DNA from: Desulfosporosinus fructosivorans
Lineage (GTDB): Bacteria; Bacillota; Desulfitobacteriia; Desulfitobacteriales; Desulfitobacteriaceae
Length of the DNA stretch: 41,992 nt
Direction of reading: 5' to 3'
Assembly (NCBI RefSeq): GCF_004766045.1
Contig: NZ_SPQQ01000022.1
Location: 1 to 41,992, forward strand
Both the position numbers and the translations under genes were made by a program. Positions 17,071 through 25,254 of this stretch are shown piece by piece. Within the stretch, counting starts at the first letter, position 1, and each line of letters opens with the position of its first letter. The notes beneath the pieces are model-generated. The model did no database searches and was not told the DNA's origin. It saw nothing but the letters and a program-made list of their open reading frames with translations.

Positions 17071-17645
17071 GTCAAATAGGCCTCTGAGCGAGGTTTGGAT
17101 GTTTTTAATTTTAGTCCCCAAAAAGTGTGTTTTTGATTTTACCCTCGAAGTTCGTTCTTCTTGCGTTTAGGTCGTTCTACTATATCGTCTATTCCAAGTT
17201 TTCTTTGTCTGTCCCTAACCGAAACACGTCCTACATCCTTAACGCTGTTAATACCTAGTTACTACTTTCGGTGCAGTTGTCCAATTTATAGTTCTTTAGC
17301 AATCTCGCACTGCGTCATACCATTTGCACGAAGTTCTTCAACAGCCTTGATTTTATCTTGTAGAGGTCTCTCCAACATTTTAACGGAAATATATTTTCAA
17401 AGAACTTTCCCTACTGATCACTTATTTGCAGTATTTAGCAAGGTTTAGCAAGGTTTAGCAAGCTTCACCTCCAGCGATTTGACCGTATTACACTTTCGGT
17501 ACTCTTTAGCCAGCCACATGGTCTACGTTTTATCTAAGGTAGCTGTTAAGAATAGATTATCGCAAATTTAGAACTTTGTCCTCCGTAATTCTGCTAATAT
17601 ACCCTGCGTAATTCACGACAAACTATCACATACTTCGACACTTTA
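17071..17645 (-). repeat. decayed ~560-bp repeat, copy 2
   Basis: Direct copy of 13971-14523 with scattered substitutions and a small local expansion (AAGGTTTAGC repeated near 17440-17460). The same dead reading on the minus strand is present, with an HTH-like segment and stops. It sits just upstream of operon B (16955), the same relative position as copy 1 to operon A. Confidence 0.75.
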
Positions 17646-17657
17646 GTTACTTGATAT

Positions 17658-17698
17658 ACAAATGAAGGACTTAACAGTTTGCCAAGTCCTTCATTTGT
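17658..17698. terminator. long perfect hairpin
   Basis: ACAAATGAAGGACTT and AAGTCCTTCATTTGT form a 15-bp stem between repeat copy 2 and the comA terminator. The flanks are A/T-rich, so it could terminate in either direction. Confidence 0.6.
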
Positions 17699-17751
17699 GT
17701 AAATTTGATTAAAGTTAATTCCTTGAATTATTCCAATCCTTAACACTAGAA

Positions 17752-17789
17752 AAAAGGTTGTGGACTCATATTTTCTTCCACAACCTTTT
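17752..17789 (-). terminator. terminator of the comXQPA-like operon
   Basis: AAAAGGTTGTGGA and TCCACAACCTTTT form a 13-bp stem 16 bp after the response-regulator stop codon; the minus strand carries a U run. Confidence 0.85.
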
Positions 17790-17804
17790 AAATCTCTTAT
17801 TAGC

Positions 17805-18488
17805 CTATCTATTTAATATCTTCTTAATCAAGATTTTCCCATGTAAGACAGCTTCAAAACGTGTGCTTACCCCTAATTTAGGAAGGATATTACTCACATG
17901 AGATTCCACAGTCCGAACGTTAATACCTAAAGCTGATGCAATCTCTTTATTGTGTAAACCTCTTGATACTAATTCAATTATTTCTATTTCTTTAGGGGTC
18001 AATAGTTCACTAAGTACTTTAGATTCAACTGGAATCTGTACGTTATCACAGTTATTTACGGGAAGAAAATCCTCTAACCCTTGGGATAAATAGACTCCAC
18101 CGTCATAAACTTTCAATATTCCCTGAATCATTTCCTTTACGGAACAGTCTTTAAGTAGAAAACCATTAGCACCTTTACTGATAGACTTAGTAACGTAACC
18201 TTTTGGACTATGTCCGGTCATCATAATAATTTTTACATCCGGTTTAATCTTTATTATTTTGTCTATTAAATCAGTCCCACTGGTATCCGGGAGCTTTATA
18301 TCTAACAGAACGACGTCAGCATCAGTTTTACTAACAAGGTCCATACATTCTATCCCATTCTTGGCTATTCCAACGACCAAAATACGGGGTTCGAAGGATA
18401 GCAAGGAGACTGTTCCTTCCGCAAAAAGCGTATGGTCATCAACTACTAAGACTTTCACTCTTTCTGATTTCTCAGATTTAATAACCAC
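17805..18488 (-). CDS. comA: ComA-like response regulator (NarL/LuxR family)
   Basis: 227 residues. Receiver domain 11-125: acidic pair D17/D18, phospho-acceptor D63 in VLLDIKLPD, T91 and K113 (LLKD). The C-terminal LuxR-type HTH (about 165-222) reads LTPKEIEIIELVSRG and INVRTVESHVSNILPKLG. When phosphorylated by the neighbouring kinase it would bind promoter DNA as a dimer, as ComA does in Bacillus subtilis. The GTG start at 18488 has a strong GAGGAGGGGG site 6 bp upstream. It is 82 bp after comP and last in the operon. The receiver-HTH form alone is common to many NarL regulators; the ComA name rests on the adjacent comX/Q/P genes. Confidence 0.85.
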   Translation of the reverse strand: MVIKSEKSERVKVLVVDDHTLFAEGTVSLLSFEPRILVVGIAKNGIECMDLVSKTDADVVLLDIKLPDTSGTDLIDKIIKIKPDVKIIMMTGHSPKGYVTKSISKGANGFLLKDCSVKEMIQGILKVYDGGVYLSQGLEDFLPVNNCDNVQIPVESKVLSELLTPKEIEIIELVSRGLHNKEIASALGINVRTVESHVSNILPKLGVSTRFEAVLHGKILIKKILNR

Positions 18489-18570
18489 GTCTATCCCCCT
18501 CCTCTTTCTTTTTAGACTCCTTTGACTTATTAGCCTCCATGATGACTCCGTGCTTTTTATCTTTCTCTAT

Positions 18571-20931
18571 TTATTCTACAGGGATAGTAGCTTTGAGCAT
18601 TGTGCCTCGCTGAATTTCCGAACTGATCTGAAGCTCCCCACCTAAGCTTTCTATTCTTTCTTTCATTCCGACTAATCCAAAATGAGCACCTGTCAACGCC
18701 CAATCTTCTATCTTGCTAGTATCAAAACCTTTACCCAAGTCACTTACCATCAGTTCAAGGTTAGATTCGTTCCTCTCAATGTGAATCTTCAATTTATTAG
18801 AATCGGAGTGCTTCACTGCATTAGTAATCCCTTCCTGTAAGAATCGGTATGCAGTTAATTCTACTTCTTCCTTAAAGTGTTCATCTCGACTGATACCTAC
18901 AGTCTCTAAGGAAATTAGTAACAGCTCTTTGAGCATTATTTCTTCGCACATAAATTCAACGGCAGTAAGTAAGCCTAAATCAGTTAAGGATGGCGGTCGT
19001 AGATCATTTGATATTAAACGAAGTTCAAGATTCAAGTTCTCAACTAGCTTTCGCATATGAGAAATCGCCTTGACTGTTTTGTTATCATTATTAGTTAGGC
19101 ATTCTTCAATAAGGTATTTCAGGTATCGATTCAAATCCAGTCCCAATTGCAGGGGGCCATCATGGATCTCGAAGGCCACTAGTTTCCGCTCTTTCTCAAG
19201 ACCTCTAAACAAAGCAGTCGTTATTCCTTGTAGCCCCAGATTTCTTCGTTGTGTTTCCTGAGATTTTTGAACCATGAATTTAATTTCTTTCGATAATTCC
19301 TGGATGACAAACGTCGTTATTAAACGTTGGGCCAATTGACTTGAGATCAACGTAATTAAAGGCAGTTCATCGAGTTCAAATTTGACGTGGGAATAACGGT
19401 GACCTAAAAATATTCCGCAAGAGAAATCATCAGAAACAACGGGAATATAGATTTCAGCCGAAAAACTTTCAGGAAGTATCTTTGCTTTTAAATTAATCCT
19501 TTGATCCGCTTGAAAAAATTCTTCCAGTTCGGCTTGTTGGCTTGGCTTTTCCAAAAGCCTTCCGAGAGCCTTCTTTAAGTATCCTCCTTTGCCGTCTTCT
19601 ACGATGATAAAAGCTCCCTCAATTGATAGACTCTTCACCACCTCTTCTAATATCCTGTCCTCATCATTAATTGAAGTTAGGCTTTCGTTCAACCTAAGAA
19701 CTCTCTTTCTAAAATCTTTCTGTCCTTTGAAAAAAGAACATTTCTCTAAGATTTTTCTTTTTACAACTCTAATAACGCTCAAACAAACCATGAACAGCAT
19801 GGTTAAAGATAGCGCAGCAAGATACACCTCAAGATTTAACGCCTTTACTACTTTTGAAATAAAGAGCACACACGAGACAACAACACTAAGAATTATTCCC
19901 TCAGCGAAAAATGAAATTATAGCTTCTAAGAGCCGACGACTATCCGGCAAATATTTATTGACGATCACATAATACCAAGTAACTGGAACAATAGAAACAA
20001 ATAAATAACTAACCTGAGTGTACACTAGCGGTTGAAAACCAACTATAACCGGGACTGCGGTTAATAATACGATGGGCAAAAAACCAATCGCCATGCCCAA
20101 CAAAACTATACTTGCCTGGTTTCTTTCCGGTTTATCTCTGGGAAACCTTATAAGCTCCCCTAGCTTCCATAGTGCTAAAAGAATTCCTAAGATCATATTT
20201 GATAAAACTAGTTTTCTTAATAAACTTATACAGTGAGCAATACCGGCAGATTGTAGAATGGTTAAGCTTAATATTATTACAAATATGAAGGCTAATAGTA
20301 GGCGAACGAACTGATTTACTTGATTTTTATTTCCGCTCGGCAAAGCTGAGACAAACTCGATAAGAAACATAGGAACCAACGACAAAATTATGTACTCCAA
20401 TTCTCTGGCAAACAGCAAATCGCGACTTGAAGCTGGAGCTAAGATGATCGCCAAACCGATCAACCAGTTCAACCAAAATAAAGTTCGTGCTTGAAGCAAA
20501 AAAGAGCGCTTATACCAAGTAATAAAACCCAAAATCCAGAAAGAGAACCCCAAGACAACCATTGGAATTTCACTAAATGACCTCAATAAAACAGTACTTT
20601 CAGGTATTTTCATGATGCTATTTGTTGGTTGATCCGACTTTTGGACTTCAATAGTTGAGGCCCCTTCAGCCTCACCCCATTTTTGAACAAATCTGTACTT
20701 CCCTGAATCTTGATCATTGATTTTTAGAATCAGATCTCCCACTCGGATCCCAGCGTGGTACCCTTCGCCATTAGGATTACTGGACGTCACCATCCATTGT
20801 TCACCGACCATTTCAAGCCCAAGACCAACGAAGGGTTGATGAATACTAGCTATAAAATAAACGATCCACAATAAAACAAAGGCGGCACTCGCAATGTAGT
20901 ATGCTTGCCGCCTAAACATGTTCTTCAACAA
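18571..20931 (-). CDS. comP: ComP-like membrane histidine kinase with PDZ domain
   Basis: 786 residues, near the ~770 of Bacillus ComP and with the same plan. TM1 at 11-30, then a PDZ-like extracytoplasmic loop (about 35-110, HAGIRVGDLILKIND), then about nine more membrane segments between 120 and 390. A cytoplasmic GAF-like region (about 410-545) precedes HisKA_3, with H590 in FEIHDGPLQLGLDL, and an HATPase domain with the N-box GITNAVKHS (N704) and DLGKGFD (731). The family is NarL-type kinase, expected to phosphorylate the downstream response regulator after sensing a modified ComX peptide. Its first 20 bp overlap the end of comQ, implying translational coupling. Confidence 0.88.
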   Translation of the reverse strand: MLKNMFRRQAYYIASAAFVLLWIVYFIASIHQPFVGLGLEMVGEQWMVTSSNPNGEGYHAGIRVGDLILKINDQDSGKYRFVQKWGEAEGASTIEVQKSDQPTNSIMKIPESTVLLRSFSEIPMVVLGFSFWILGFITWYKRSFLLQARTLFWLNWLIGLAIILAPASSRDLLFARELEYIILSLVPMFLIEFVSALPSGNKNQVNQFVRLLLAFIFVIILSLTILQSAGIAHCISLLRKLVLSNMILGILLALWKLGELIRFPRDKPERNQASIVLLGMAIGFLPIVLLTAVPVIVGFQPLVYTQVSYLFVSIVPVTWYYVIVNKYLPDSRRLLEAIISFFAEGIILSVVVSCVLFISKVVKALNLEVYLAALSLTMLFMVCLSVIRVVKRKILEKCSFFKGQKDFRKRVLRLNESLTSINDEDRILEEVVKSLSIEGAFIIVEDGKGGYLKKALGRLLEKPSQQAELEEFFQADQRINLKAKILPESFSAEIYIPVVSDDFSCGIFLGHRYSHVKFELDELPLITLISSQLAQRLITTFVIQELSKEIKFMVQKSQETQRRNLGLQGITTALFRGLEKERKLVAFEIHDGPLQLGLDLNRYLKYLIEECLTNNDNKTVKAISHMRKLVENLNLELRLISNDLRPPSLTDLGLLTAVEFMCEEIMLKELLLISLETVGISRDEHFKEEVELTAYRFLQEGITNAVKHSDSNKLKIHIERNESNLELMVSDLGKGFDTSKIEDWALTGAHFGLVGMKERIESLGGELQISSEIQRGTMLKATIPVE

Positions 20932-21871
20932 GTTTTATCAACTTCTCTTTGCGTTTTTCCAGAACTGGAATTGCCTGAACAATGTCCATAGCCTTTTGAC
21001 GATAAATTTCAAACATTACTGTGCAGTAATGTACCGCTCCTTCATTGAAGGCAATTTTCTTTAAATAGTCTCGTTCTTCGTTTCCAAATCTGCGCAACCC
21101 TTTACTCTCTAACTGCGTTAGTTTTTTGAATTGGTCGGCCGTATCCCCTTGTAAAGTACTTGAAAGATAGACATACGGTAGGGTTTTTGTATTATTTTCA
21201 AAATCCTTTTTCCTTTCGAAATCTAAAAAATCGTTTAAGTCGTTTCTGATTTGGCTCATTATCCCAAGGTTTGTCCCATACTGATCTAATTGAGAAACCA
21301 ATGATTCTGATGCGCCACCTAATGTGGCACCAATTTTACAGGCACAAGCAGCTAAACTCCCCGCCTTACTCTTGATTAGGTCAAAATACTGTTCAAGCGT
21401 AACTCGCTCACAACTATTATAAAGAAACTCTTGGAATTGAGCATTACTAGCGCATATTCCAGTTCGGTTTAAGATTGTACTGACCTCTCTAAAGAGTCTA
21501 TTATCTGGTATCTTTGATACGGCCTCATAGCTCAGCATAAGTAGGCAAATGGCTAAGTTTATTGCGTTCGCATTAGTGAGTTTACGCCAGGCTAAATCAT
21601 TATTGTCCTGATCCTGAATATCATCGAAAATATCGGCTGCCAAGGCAAATAGTTCCATCGCTATTGCTCCCGGCAGCGCAACTTCAGTTACCTCGCTTAC
21701 ACACTCACAACTCAATAAAGTTAAGTGTGCCCACTTATACAGTTCGCCTGTCTTGCTGTCAGCATTAAGCGAGGATTGAATCAGGCTTATCATTTCCGAA
21801 CTAAGTTGGATTCTCGTCAGGATTTCTCCGATTCCTTTTGAAATATCCTGATCAAGCTGAAGATTCATCAC
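20912..21871 (-). CDS. comQ: ComQ-like isoprenyl transferase (pheromone modification)
   Basis: 319 residues of the trans-isoprenyl diphosphate synthase fold. The first Asp-rich motif is FDDIQDQDN (D83, D84, D87) and the second is QIRNDLNDF (D211, D214). In Bacillus, ComQ prenylates and processes ComX on a tryptophan using geranyl or farnesyl diphosphate. The FDDIxDxDN form is closer to ComQ than to the DDxxD of ordinary GGPP/FPP synthases. The position is decisive: 3 bp after the comX-like stop and overlapping comP by 20 bp. The alternative, a housekeeping polyprenyl synthase, is unlikely in this context. Confidence 0.88.
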   Translation of the reverse strand: MMNLQLDQDISKGIGEILTRIQLSSEMISLIQSSLNADSKTGELYKWAHLTLLSCECVSEVTEVALPGAIAMELFALAADIFDDIQDQDNNDLAWRKLTNANAINLAICLLMLSYEAVSKIPDNRLFREVSTILNRTGICASNAQFQEFLYNSCERVTLEQYFDLIKSKAGSLAACACKIGATLGGASESLVSQLDQYGTNLGIMSQIRNDLNDFLDFERKKDFENNTKTLPYVYLSSTLQGDTADQFKKLTQLESKGLRRFGNEERDYLKKIAFNEGAVHYCTVMFEIYRQKAMDIVQAIPVLEKRKEKLIKLVEEHV

Positions 21872-21874
21872 TTT

Positions 21875-22072
21875 TTATCCCCACAAATCCAAAGGCAATG
21901 CTTCAATCGCTAGGGCATCTCCAGATACTTCATACTTGGAAAAGACATTTTGTACGATAGTTAATTCTTTAATGTCAAATTCTCCTGAAGGTAGCCTGTT
22001 TTCTAGTTTCAATATACTTTTTGGATCTTTGACCAGATTGTGGACCAGTTCCGCAATACTTTCATAACTCAT
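21875..22072 (-). CDS. comX: ComX-like pheromone precursor
   Basis: 65 residues, similar in size to ComX precursors (about 55-75). The N-terminal part (SYESIAELVHNLVKDP) precedes KSILKLENRLPSGEFDIKEL, which resembles the KKLKNKE..GFDVQE region of Bacillus subtilis ComX, recalled from memory. The C-terminus ends LPLDLWG, with W64 as the only tryptophan and the expected prenylation site; Bacillus ComX has its Trp third or fourth from the end. GAGGGTGGG supports the ATG. It is first in the operon, unlike Bacillus where comQ comes first. The mature peptide would be a short C-terminal fragment, its N-terminal boundary unknown. Confidence 0.82.
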   Translation of the reverse strand: MSYESIAELVHNLVKDPKSILKLENRLPSGEFDIKELTIVQNVFSKYEVSGDALAIEALPLDLWG

Positions 22073-22152
22073 TAATAACCCACCCTCTCTTTAATTAACT
22101 AAAGATAGTATTTGACACTTTTTGCCTAATTCCTTCAAGTTATAATTCATTT

Positions 22153-22218
22153 TTAGAATTTTCTTATTTCTTCTTGATGTTTATATAATTGCAGTGCTTG
22201 CGCCTTAAGATTGAACAT
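22153..22218 (-). CDS. possible 21-residue peptide upstream of comX
   Basis: On the minus strand a perfect anti-SD match GGAGGTGAT (22230-22238) lies upstream of ATG 22218, which opens MFNLKAQALQLYKHQEEIRKF (start and stop read in full). The 11-15 bp spacing from the ribosome binding site is long. A GTG at 22229 in another frame (21 residues, MSIACSILRRKHC at its start) is spaced very short. One of these could be a real leader or signalling peptide, or the site may be a relic. Nothing homologous is recognised. Confidence 0.3.
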   Translation of the reverse strand: MFNLKAQALQLYKHQEEIRKF

Positions 22219-22310
22219 GCTATAGACACATCACCTCCGGTATACACAATAAATAAATAAATTCTTGTCAAAGAAAAAAAGCATTGCTTTCCAACAGGCC
22301 CTTTGCAGTG

Positions 22311-22339
22311 TTTGAAAACCTATTGAAGCATGGTATAAT
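22311..22339 (+). promoter_or_regulatory. promoter of the Uma2 gene
   Basis: TTTGAA (22311-22316), 17 bp spacer, TATAAT (22334-22339), about 50 bp before the start codon. Confidence 0.65.
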
Positions 22340-22396
22340 CTTACAAAGACAAAGATCGGAACCTAAACGCTAGAATAGCCTAAAGGGGTGTTGTCG

Positions 22397-22915
22397 GTGG
22401 GGAAAACACCATTGGAATCCGAGTTTGAACGGTGGGAACGAATTGATGGTGTAATTTACGATATGACACCACCACCATCCTCCCAACATCAAGCTATTGT
22501 AGGAAATTTATACGGTGAGTTTTATACATATCTGAAGGGTAAGCAGTGCAAAGCCTTTCCTGCACCGTTTGGGGTCTGGTTGGATGATGCCAATGATATC
22601 TATGTTGAACCTGACATAACTCTGGTCTGTGACCCAGCAAAGATTCACAAAAAAGGATGCGTTGGTGTTCCTGACCTTGTGGTTGAGGTCCTAAGCCCAT
22701 CGACGGCCTTAAAGGACAAACGGGTTAAGTTAAAACGTTACAGGTTGTCAGGGGTCCGTGAATACTGGATAGTTGACCCGTTTAATCAGATTGTGGAAGT
22801 TTATAAACTCTCTGATAACGTATTTACCGAACCTCAAGTGTACGGGAAAGACGAAACGGTCAAAGATGGTATATTTGAGGACTTGATCATTAACTTGTCC
22901 GACATATTCGAATAA
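22397..22915 (+). CDS. Uma2 family (DUF820) endonuclease-like protein
   Basis: 172 residues from the GTG at 22397, chosen because AAAGGGGTG lies just upstream; GTG 22388 would overlap that site. The restriction-endonuclease-like Uma2 fold is recognised by YDMTPPPSSQHQ near the start, VEPDITLV (the D of the PD motif), PDLVVEVLSPST (E-x-L, the ExK-like core) and KLKRYRLSGVREYWIVDP. Members are predicted PD-(D/E)XK nucleases, common in cyanobacteria and clostridia and of unknown biological role. The gene is alone on the plus strand with its own promoter and terminator, inside the accessory island. Confidence 0.88.
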   Translation: MGKTPLESEFERWERIDGVIYDMTPPPSSQHQAIVGNLYGEFYTYLKGKQCKAFPAPFGVWLDDANDIYVEPDITLVCDPAKIHKKGCVGVPDLVVEVLSPSTALKDKRVKLKRYRLSGVREYWIVDPFNQIVEVYKLSDNVFTEPQVYGKDETVKDGIFEDLIINLSDIFE

Positions 22916-22917
22916 GT

Positions 22918-22960
22918 GAAAAGAAGCAGTGCACCTAACTTTTGTACACTGCTTCTTTTC
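22918..22960. terminator. terminator between Uma2 and ung
   Basis: GAAAAGAAGCAGTG and CACTGCTTCTTTTC form a 14-bp stem with A and T tracts; it can serve both converging genes. Confidence 0.85.
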
Positions 22961-22970
22961 TTCACGTTTT

Positions 22971-23645
22971 TCATAAGTTTTCAATTTGCCAGTCGATTGG
23001 AGTTTTTCCGATGGAAGCTAAAAACTGATTCGTTCTAGAAAAGGGTCTACTGCCAAAAAATCCCCGAAAGGCAGAGAGTGGGCTCGGATGTGGGGATTTT
23101 ATGACATAGTGATTCGGATTAGTGATCAGATTGGATTTTGAATGTGCGTTGCTCCCCCATAGGATGAACACAATGGGATCCCTCCGCTCGTTTAATAAAG
23201 TAATCACTTTATCAGTGAATGTTTCCCAGCCTCGATTCCTGTGAGAGTTTGCCTGACCAGCAACCACTGTCAGTGCGGTATTTAATAAAAGTACTCCTTG
23301 GTCCGCCCATTTTTTCAGATAGCCATTATTTGGAAGATAGCAATCTAAGTCACTCTGAAGTTCCTTAAAAATATTAACCAAGGACGGGGGAGGAGCTATT
23401 CCCGGCTGAACAGAAAAACTAAGGCCATGTGCCTGCTTGGGCCCATGATACGGGTCTTGACCTAGTATTACAACCTTAATATCCTGATAAGCAGTATAAT
23501 GAAGGGCATTAAACAGATCATGCATATTAGGGTAAATTACCTTTGTCCTGAATTCCGTTATCAAAAACTGCCTTAATTTTTGATAATACTCCTTATTAAA
23601 CTCATCCTCTAATAAGCTTTGCCAGTCATTTTTGAAAATAATCAT
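22971..23645 (-). CDS. ung: uracil-DNA glycosylase, family 1
   Basis: Removes uracil from DNA as the first step of base excision repair. 224 residues from the ATG at 23645, chosen because GGGTGAT lies about 8 bp upstream; an in-frame GTG at 23654 would sit within that site. The water-activating motif GQDPYHG places D64, and HPSPLSAFRG supplies catalytic H185. The length fits UDG family 1. It converges with Uma2 on a shared terminator and lies 65 bp upstream of the benE stop, probably its own unit. Confidence 0.97.
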   Translation of the reverse strand: MIIFKNDWQSLLEDEFNKEYYQKLRQFLITEFRTKVIYPNMHDLFNALHYTAYQDIKVVILGQDPYHGPKQAHGLSFSVQPGIAPPPSLVNIFKELQSDLDCYLPNNGYLKKWADQGVLLLNTALTVVAGQANSHRNRGWETFTDKVITLLNERRDPIVFILWGSNAHSKSNLITNPNHYVIKSPHPSPLSAFRGFFGSRPFSRTNQFLASIGKTPIDWQIENL

Positions 23646-23709
23646 TACTATCACCCATTATGAATTATATCATATTTAAGTAGTGGAACTAGCCCTCAGC
23701 CCCATTTCC

Positions 23710-24957
23710 TCAGCCTACTCTCCGGTTCTTTTCTCGCAAATGTATATTAGTCTTCGCTGAGAACAGTTTTGATAGATCTCCCGATAGCATAAAATCCGTA
23801 ACTATACCGGCGATTAATCCCCAAAAAGGTGATCCCACTCCGGCAATTGAGATTCCGGATAATGTAACTAAAAAGGTGATCAACGCAGCTTCCTTTTTTG
23901 CCTCTTCCTGCATCGCGGATGTAAGGCTTGAACCTATCGATCCAAATAAGGCTAATCCTGTTATTACCACGATCAATTCGCTCGGAAAAATCGCAAAAAC
24001 AGAAACAATAGTTGCCCCAAAAATGCCAAAAATAAGATAAAAGATACCTGCTGAAATTCCAGCAATATAGCGTTTGTCCGGATCGAGATGGGCTTCCTTT
24101 CCTGTACAGATCGCAGCTATAAGGGCTGACATATTAATGCCATGAGCGCCAAATGGAGCGAATAGGATAGAGGCAATCCCTGTAGTAATAATGAGTGGAT
24201 TCACCGGAGTATTGTATCCATCAGCCCTTAACACCCCAATGCCCGTAGCATTTTGTGAAGCCATAGTGACAATACAAAGGGGTATGCCTAAACCTATTAA
24301 CGAACTCAATGAAAATGTAGGCTTAGTAAAGATTGGGTCAACGAGAAAAACGCTAACCCCTTCAAAGTTAACTATGTTTAGACTGTAAGAAATCAAGAGA
24401 CCCAGAAACAAACTTGTAACCACTGCATAGCGTGGGAACCAGCGCTTGGACACCAGATAACTCAAGATCATCGGGAGCGCTAACATAGGCAGCTGTTTTG
24501 AGGAAACAAAGACATCCACACCAAACTTTAGTAGTATTCCCGCCAGCATCGCTGTGATGATTGCGTAAGGAATTCGTTTCATAAAGGAAGAAAAAAGACC
24601 GGTGAATCCAAGGACAGTAATAAGTATCCCCGCAAAGATAAAGGCCCCAATCGAGTCTGAATAGGCATAAGCGCTCCACCCCGAGATTAACATGACCGCC
24701 CCCGGTGTTGACCAGGCCGTTATCACAGGGGCCTTGAATCGAATACTTAGAATAATTGACGTCAGTCCACTAGCGATAGAAATGGCCCATATCCAGGATG
24801 ATAAGTTTGCATTACTTAAGTTTATGACCTTGGCCGCTTGAAAAATCAGCAATACTGGTCCTGCAAACCCAACAGTAACTGCAATTAAACCGGCGACAAT
24901 GGCGGAGATCGACGAATCACTCCTTATTCTTTTCAATAATAATATAAAGCTATCCAT
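23710..24957 (-). CDS. benE: BenE family transporter (benzoate/H+ symporter-like)
   Basis: 415 residues, almost wholly hydrophobic with roughly 11-12 membrane segments. Early VTVGFAGPVLLIFQAA and AWSTPGAVMLISG are typical BenE signatures; MASQNATGIGVLRADGY and FAPFGAHGINMSALIAAIC occur in the second half. Family members import aromatic acids with protons, but substrate specificity cannot be read from sequence and no benzoate-degradation genes are nearby. A GGAAGG site precedes the ATG. A paired inverted repeat overlapping its promoter (24984-25048) implies tight regulation, most likely by the XRE-cupin protein encoded just upstream. Confidence 0.9.
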   Translation of the reverse strand: MDSFILLLKRIRSDSSISAIVAGLIAVTVGFAGPVLLIFQAAKVINLSNANLSSWIWAISIASGLTSIILSIRFKAPVITAWSTPGAVMLISGWSAYAYSDSIGAFIFAGILITVLGFTGLFSSFMKRIPYAIITAMLAGILLKFGVDVFVSSKQLPMLALPMILSYLVSKRWFPRYAVVTSLFLGLLISYSLNIVNFEGVSVFLVDPIFTKPTFSLSSLIGLGIPLCIVTMASQNATGIGVLRADGYNTPVNPLIITTGIASILFAPFGAHGINMSALIAAICTGKEAHLDPDKRYIAGISAGIFYLIFGIFGATIVSVFAIFPSELIVVITGLALFGSIGSSLTSAMQEEAKKEAALITFLVTLSGISIAGVGSPFWGLIAGIVTDFMLSGDLSKLFSAKTNIHLREKNRRVG

Positions 24958-24983
24958 TTTAGGCCTTCCTTCCTACATGTCTA

Positions 24984-25048
24984 CTATTGAGCGCTATAAC
25001 GCACACATTCTGTAAAGTATATCACGTGTGCGCTATAACGCTCAATAG
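24984..25048 (-). promoter_or_regulatory. benE promoter and double operator
   Basis: Two 23-nt arms (24984-25006 and 25026-25048) are inverted copies of each other with two mismatches. Each contains GCGCTATAACGC, itself nearly palindromic (GCGnTATAnCGC). On the minus strand TTGAGC in the right arm and TATACT (25016-25021) are 18 bp apart, so one operator overlaps the -35 and the other lies just after the start. This is a classic repression layout. Confidence 0.75.
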
Positions 25049-25065
25049 TTTTTGAAACTATTTTT

Positions 25066-25203
25066 TCACCTGCTCATCCTAGTCGACGTATGAATGATGG
25101 AATTAATTAATGGCGTCAAGCTGTTGCGGTTAGAACTATGGATTTCAACTTCCTCCAACTTTAGGTGCCAAATAGTCTTAATCCGCTCTAAATGAAATTT
25201 ATG
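25066..25203 (-). pseudogene. unrecognised C-terminal protein relic
   Basis: A 45-codon open stretch without a start, HKFHLERIKTIWHLK then LEEVEIHSSNRNSLTPL, ending TGA at 25066. Composition looks protein-like and recalls the end of FCD-type GntR regulators, but this is a guess. It lies between benE and the XRE-cupin terminator. Confidence 0.3.
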
Positions 25204-25254
25204 TCATCCAAATCGTCAGCTTAATGCTCCTGAAAAAGGAAGTGGATCCGCAAA

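Noticed and set aside
20912..21871. Housekeeping polyprenyl (GGPP/heptaprenyl) synthase
   Set aside because: The FDDIxDxDN motif, the 3-bp link to a ComX-like ORF and the overlap with a ComP-like kinase fit ComQ better; no isoprenoid pathway genes are adjacent.
17805..22072. Agr-type or RRNPP peptide signalling
   Set aside because: There is no AgrB-like membrane protease or AgrD-like peptide, and no TPR regulator; the kinase is of the NarL/ComP type with a PDZ loop.
22073..22390. Canonical Bacillus ComA box (TTGCGG-N4-CCGCAA) upstream of comX
   Set aside because: No match could be found by eye; autoregulation by this box is not supported.
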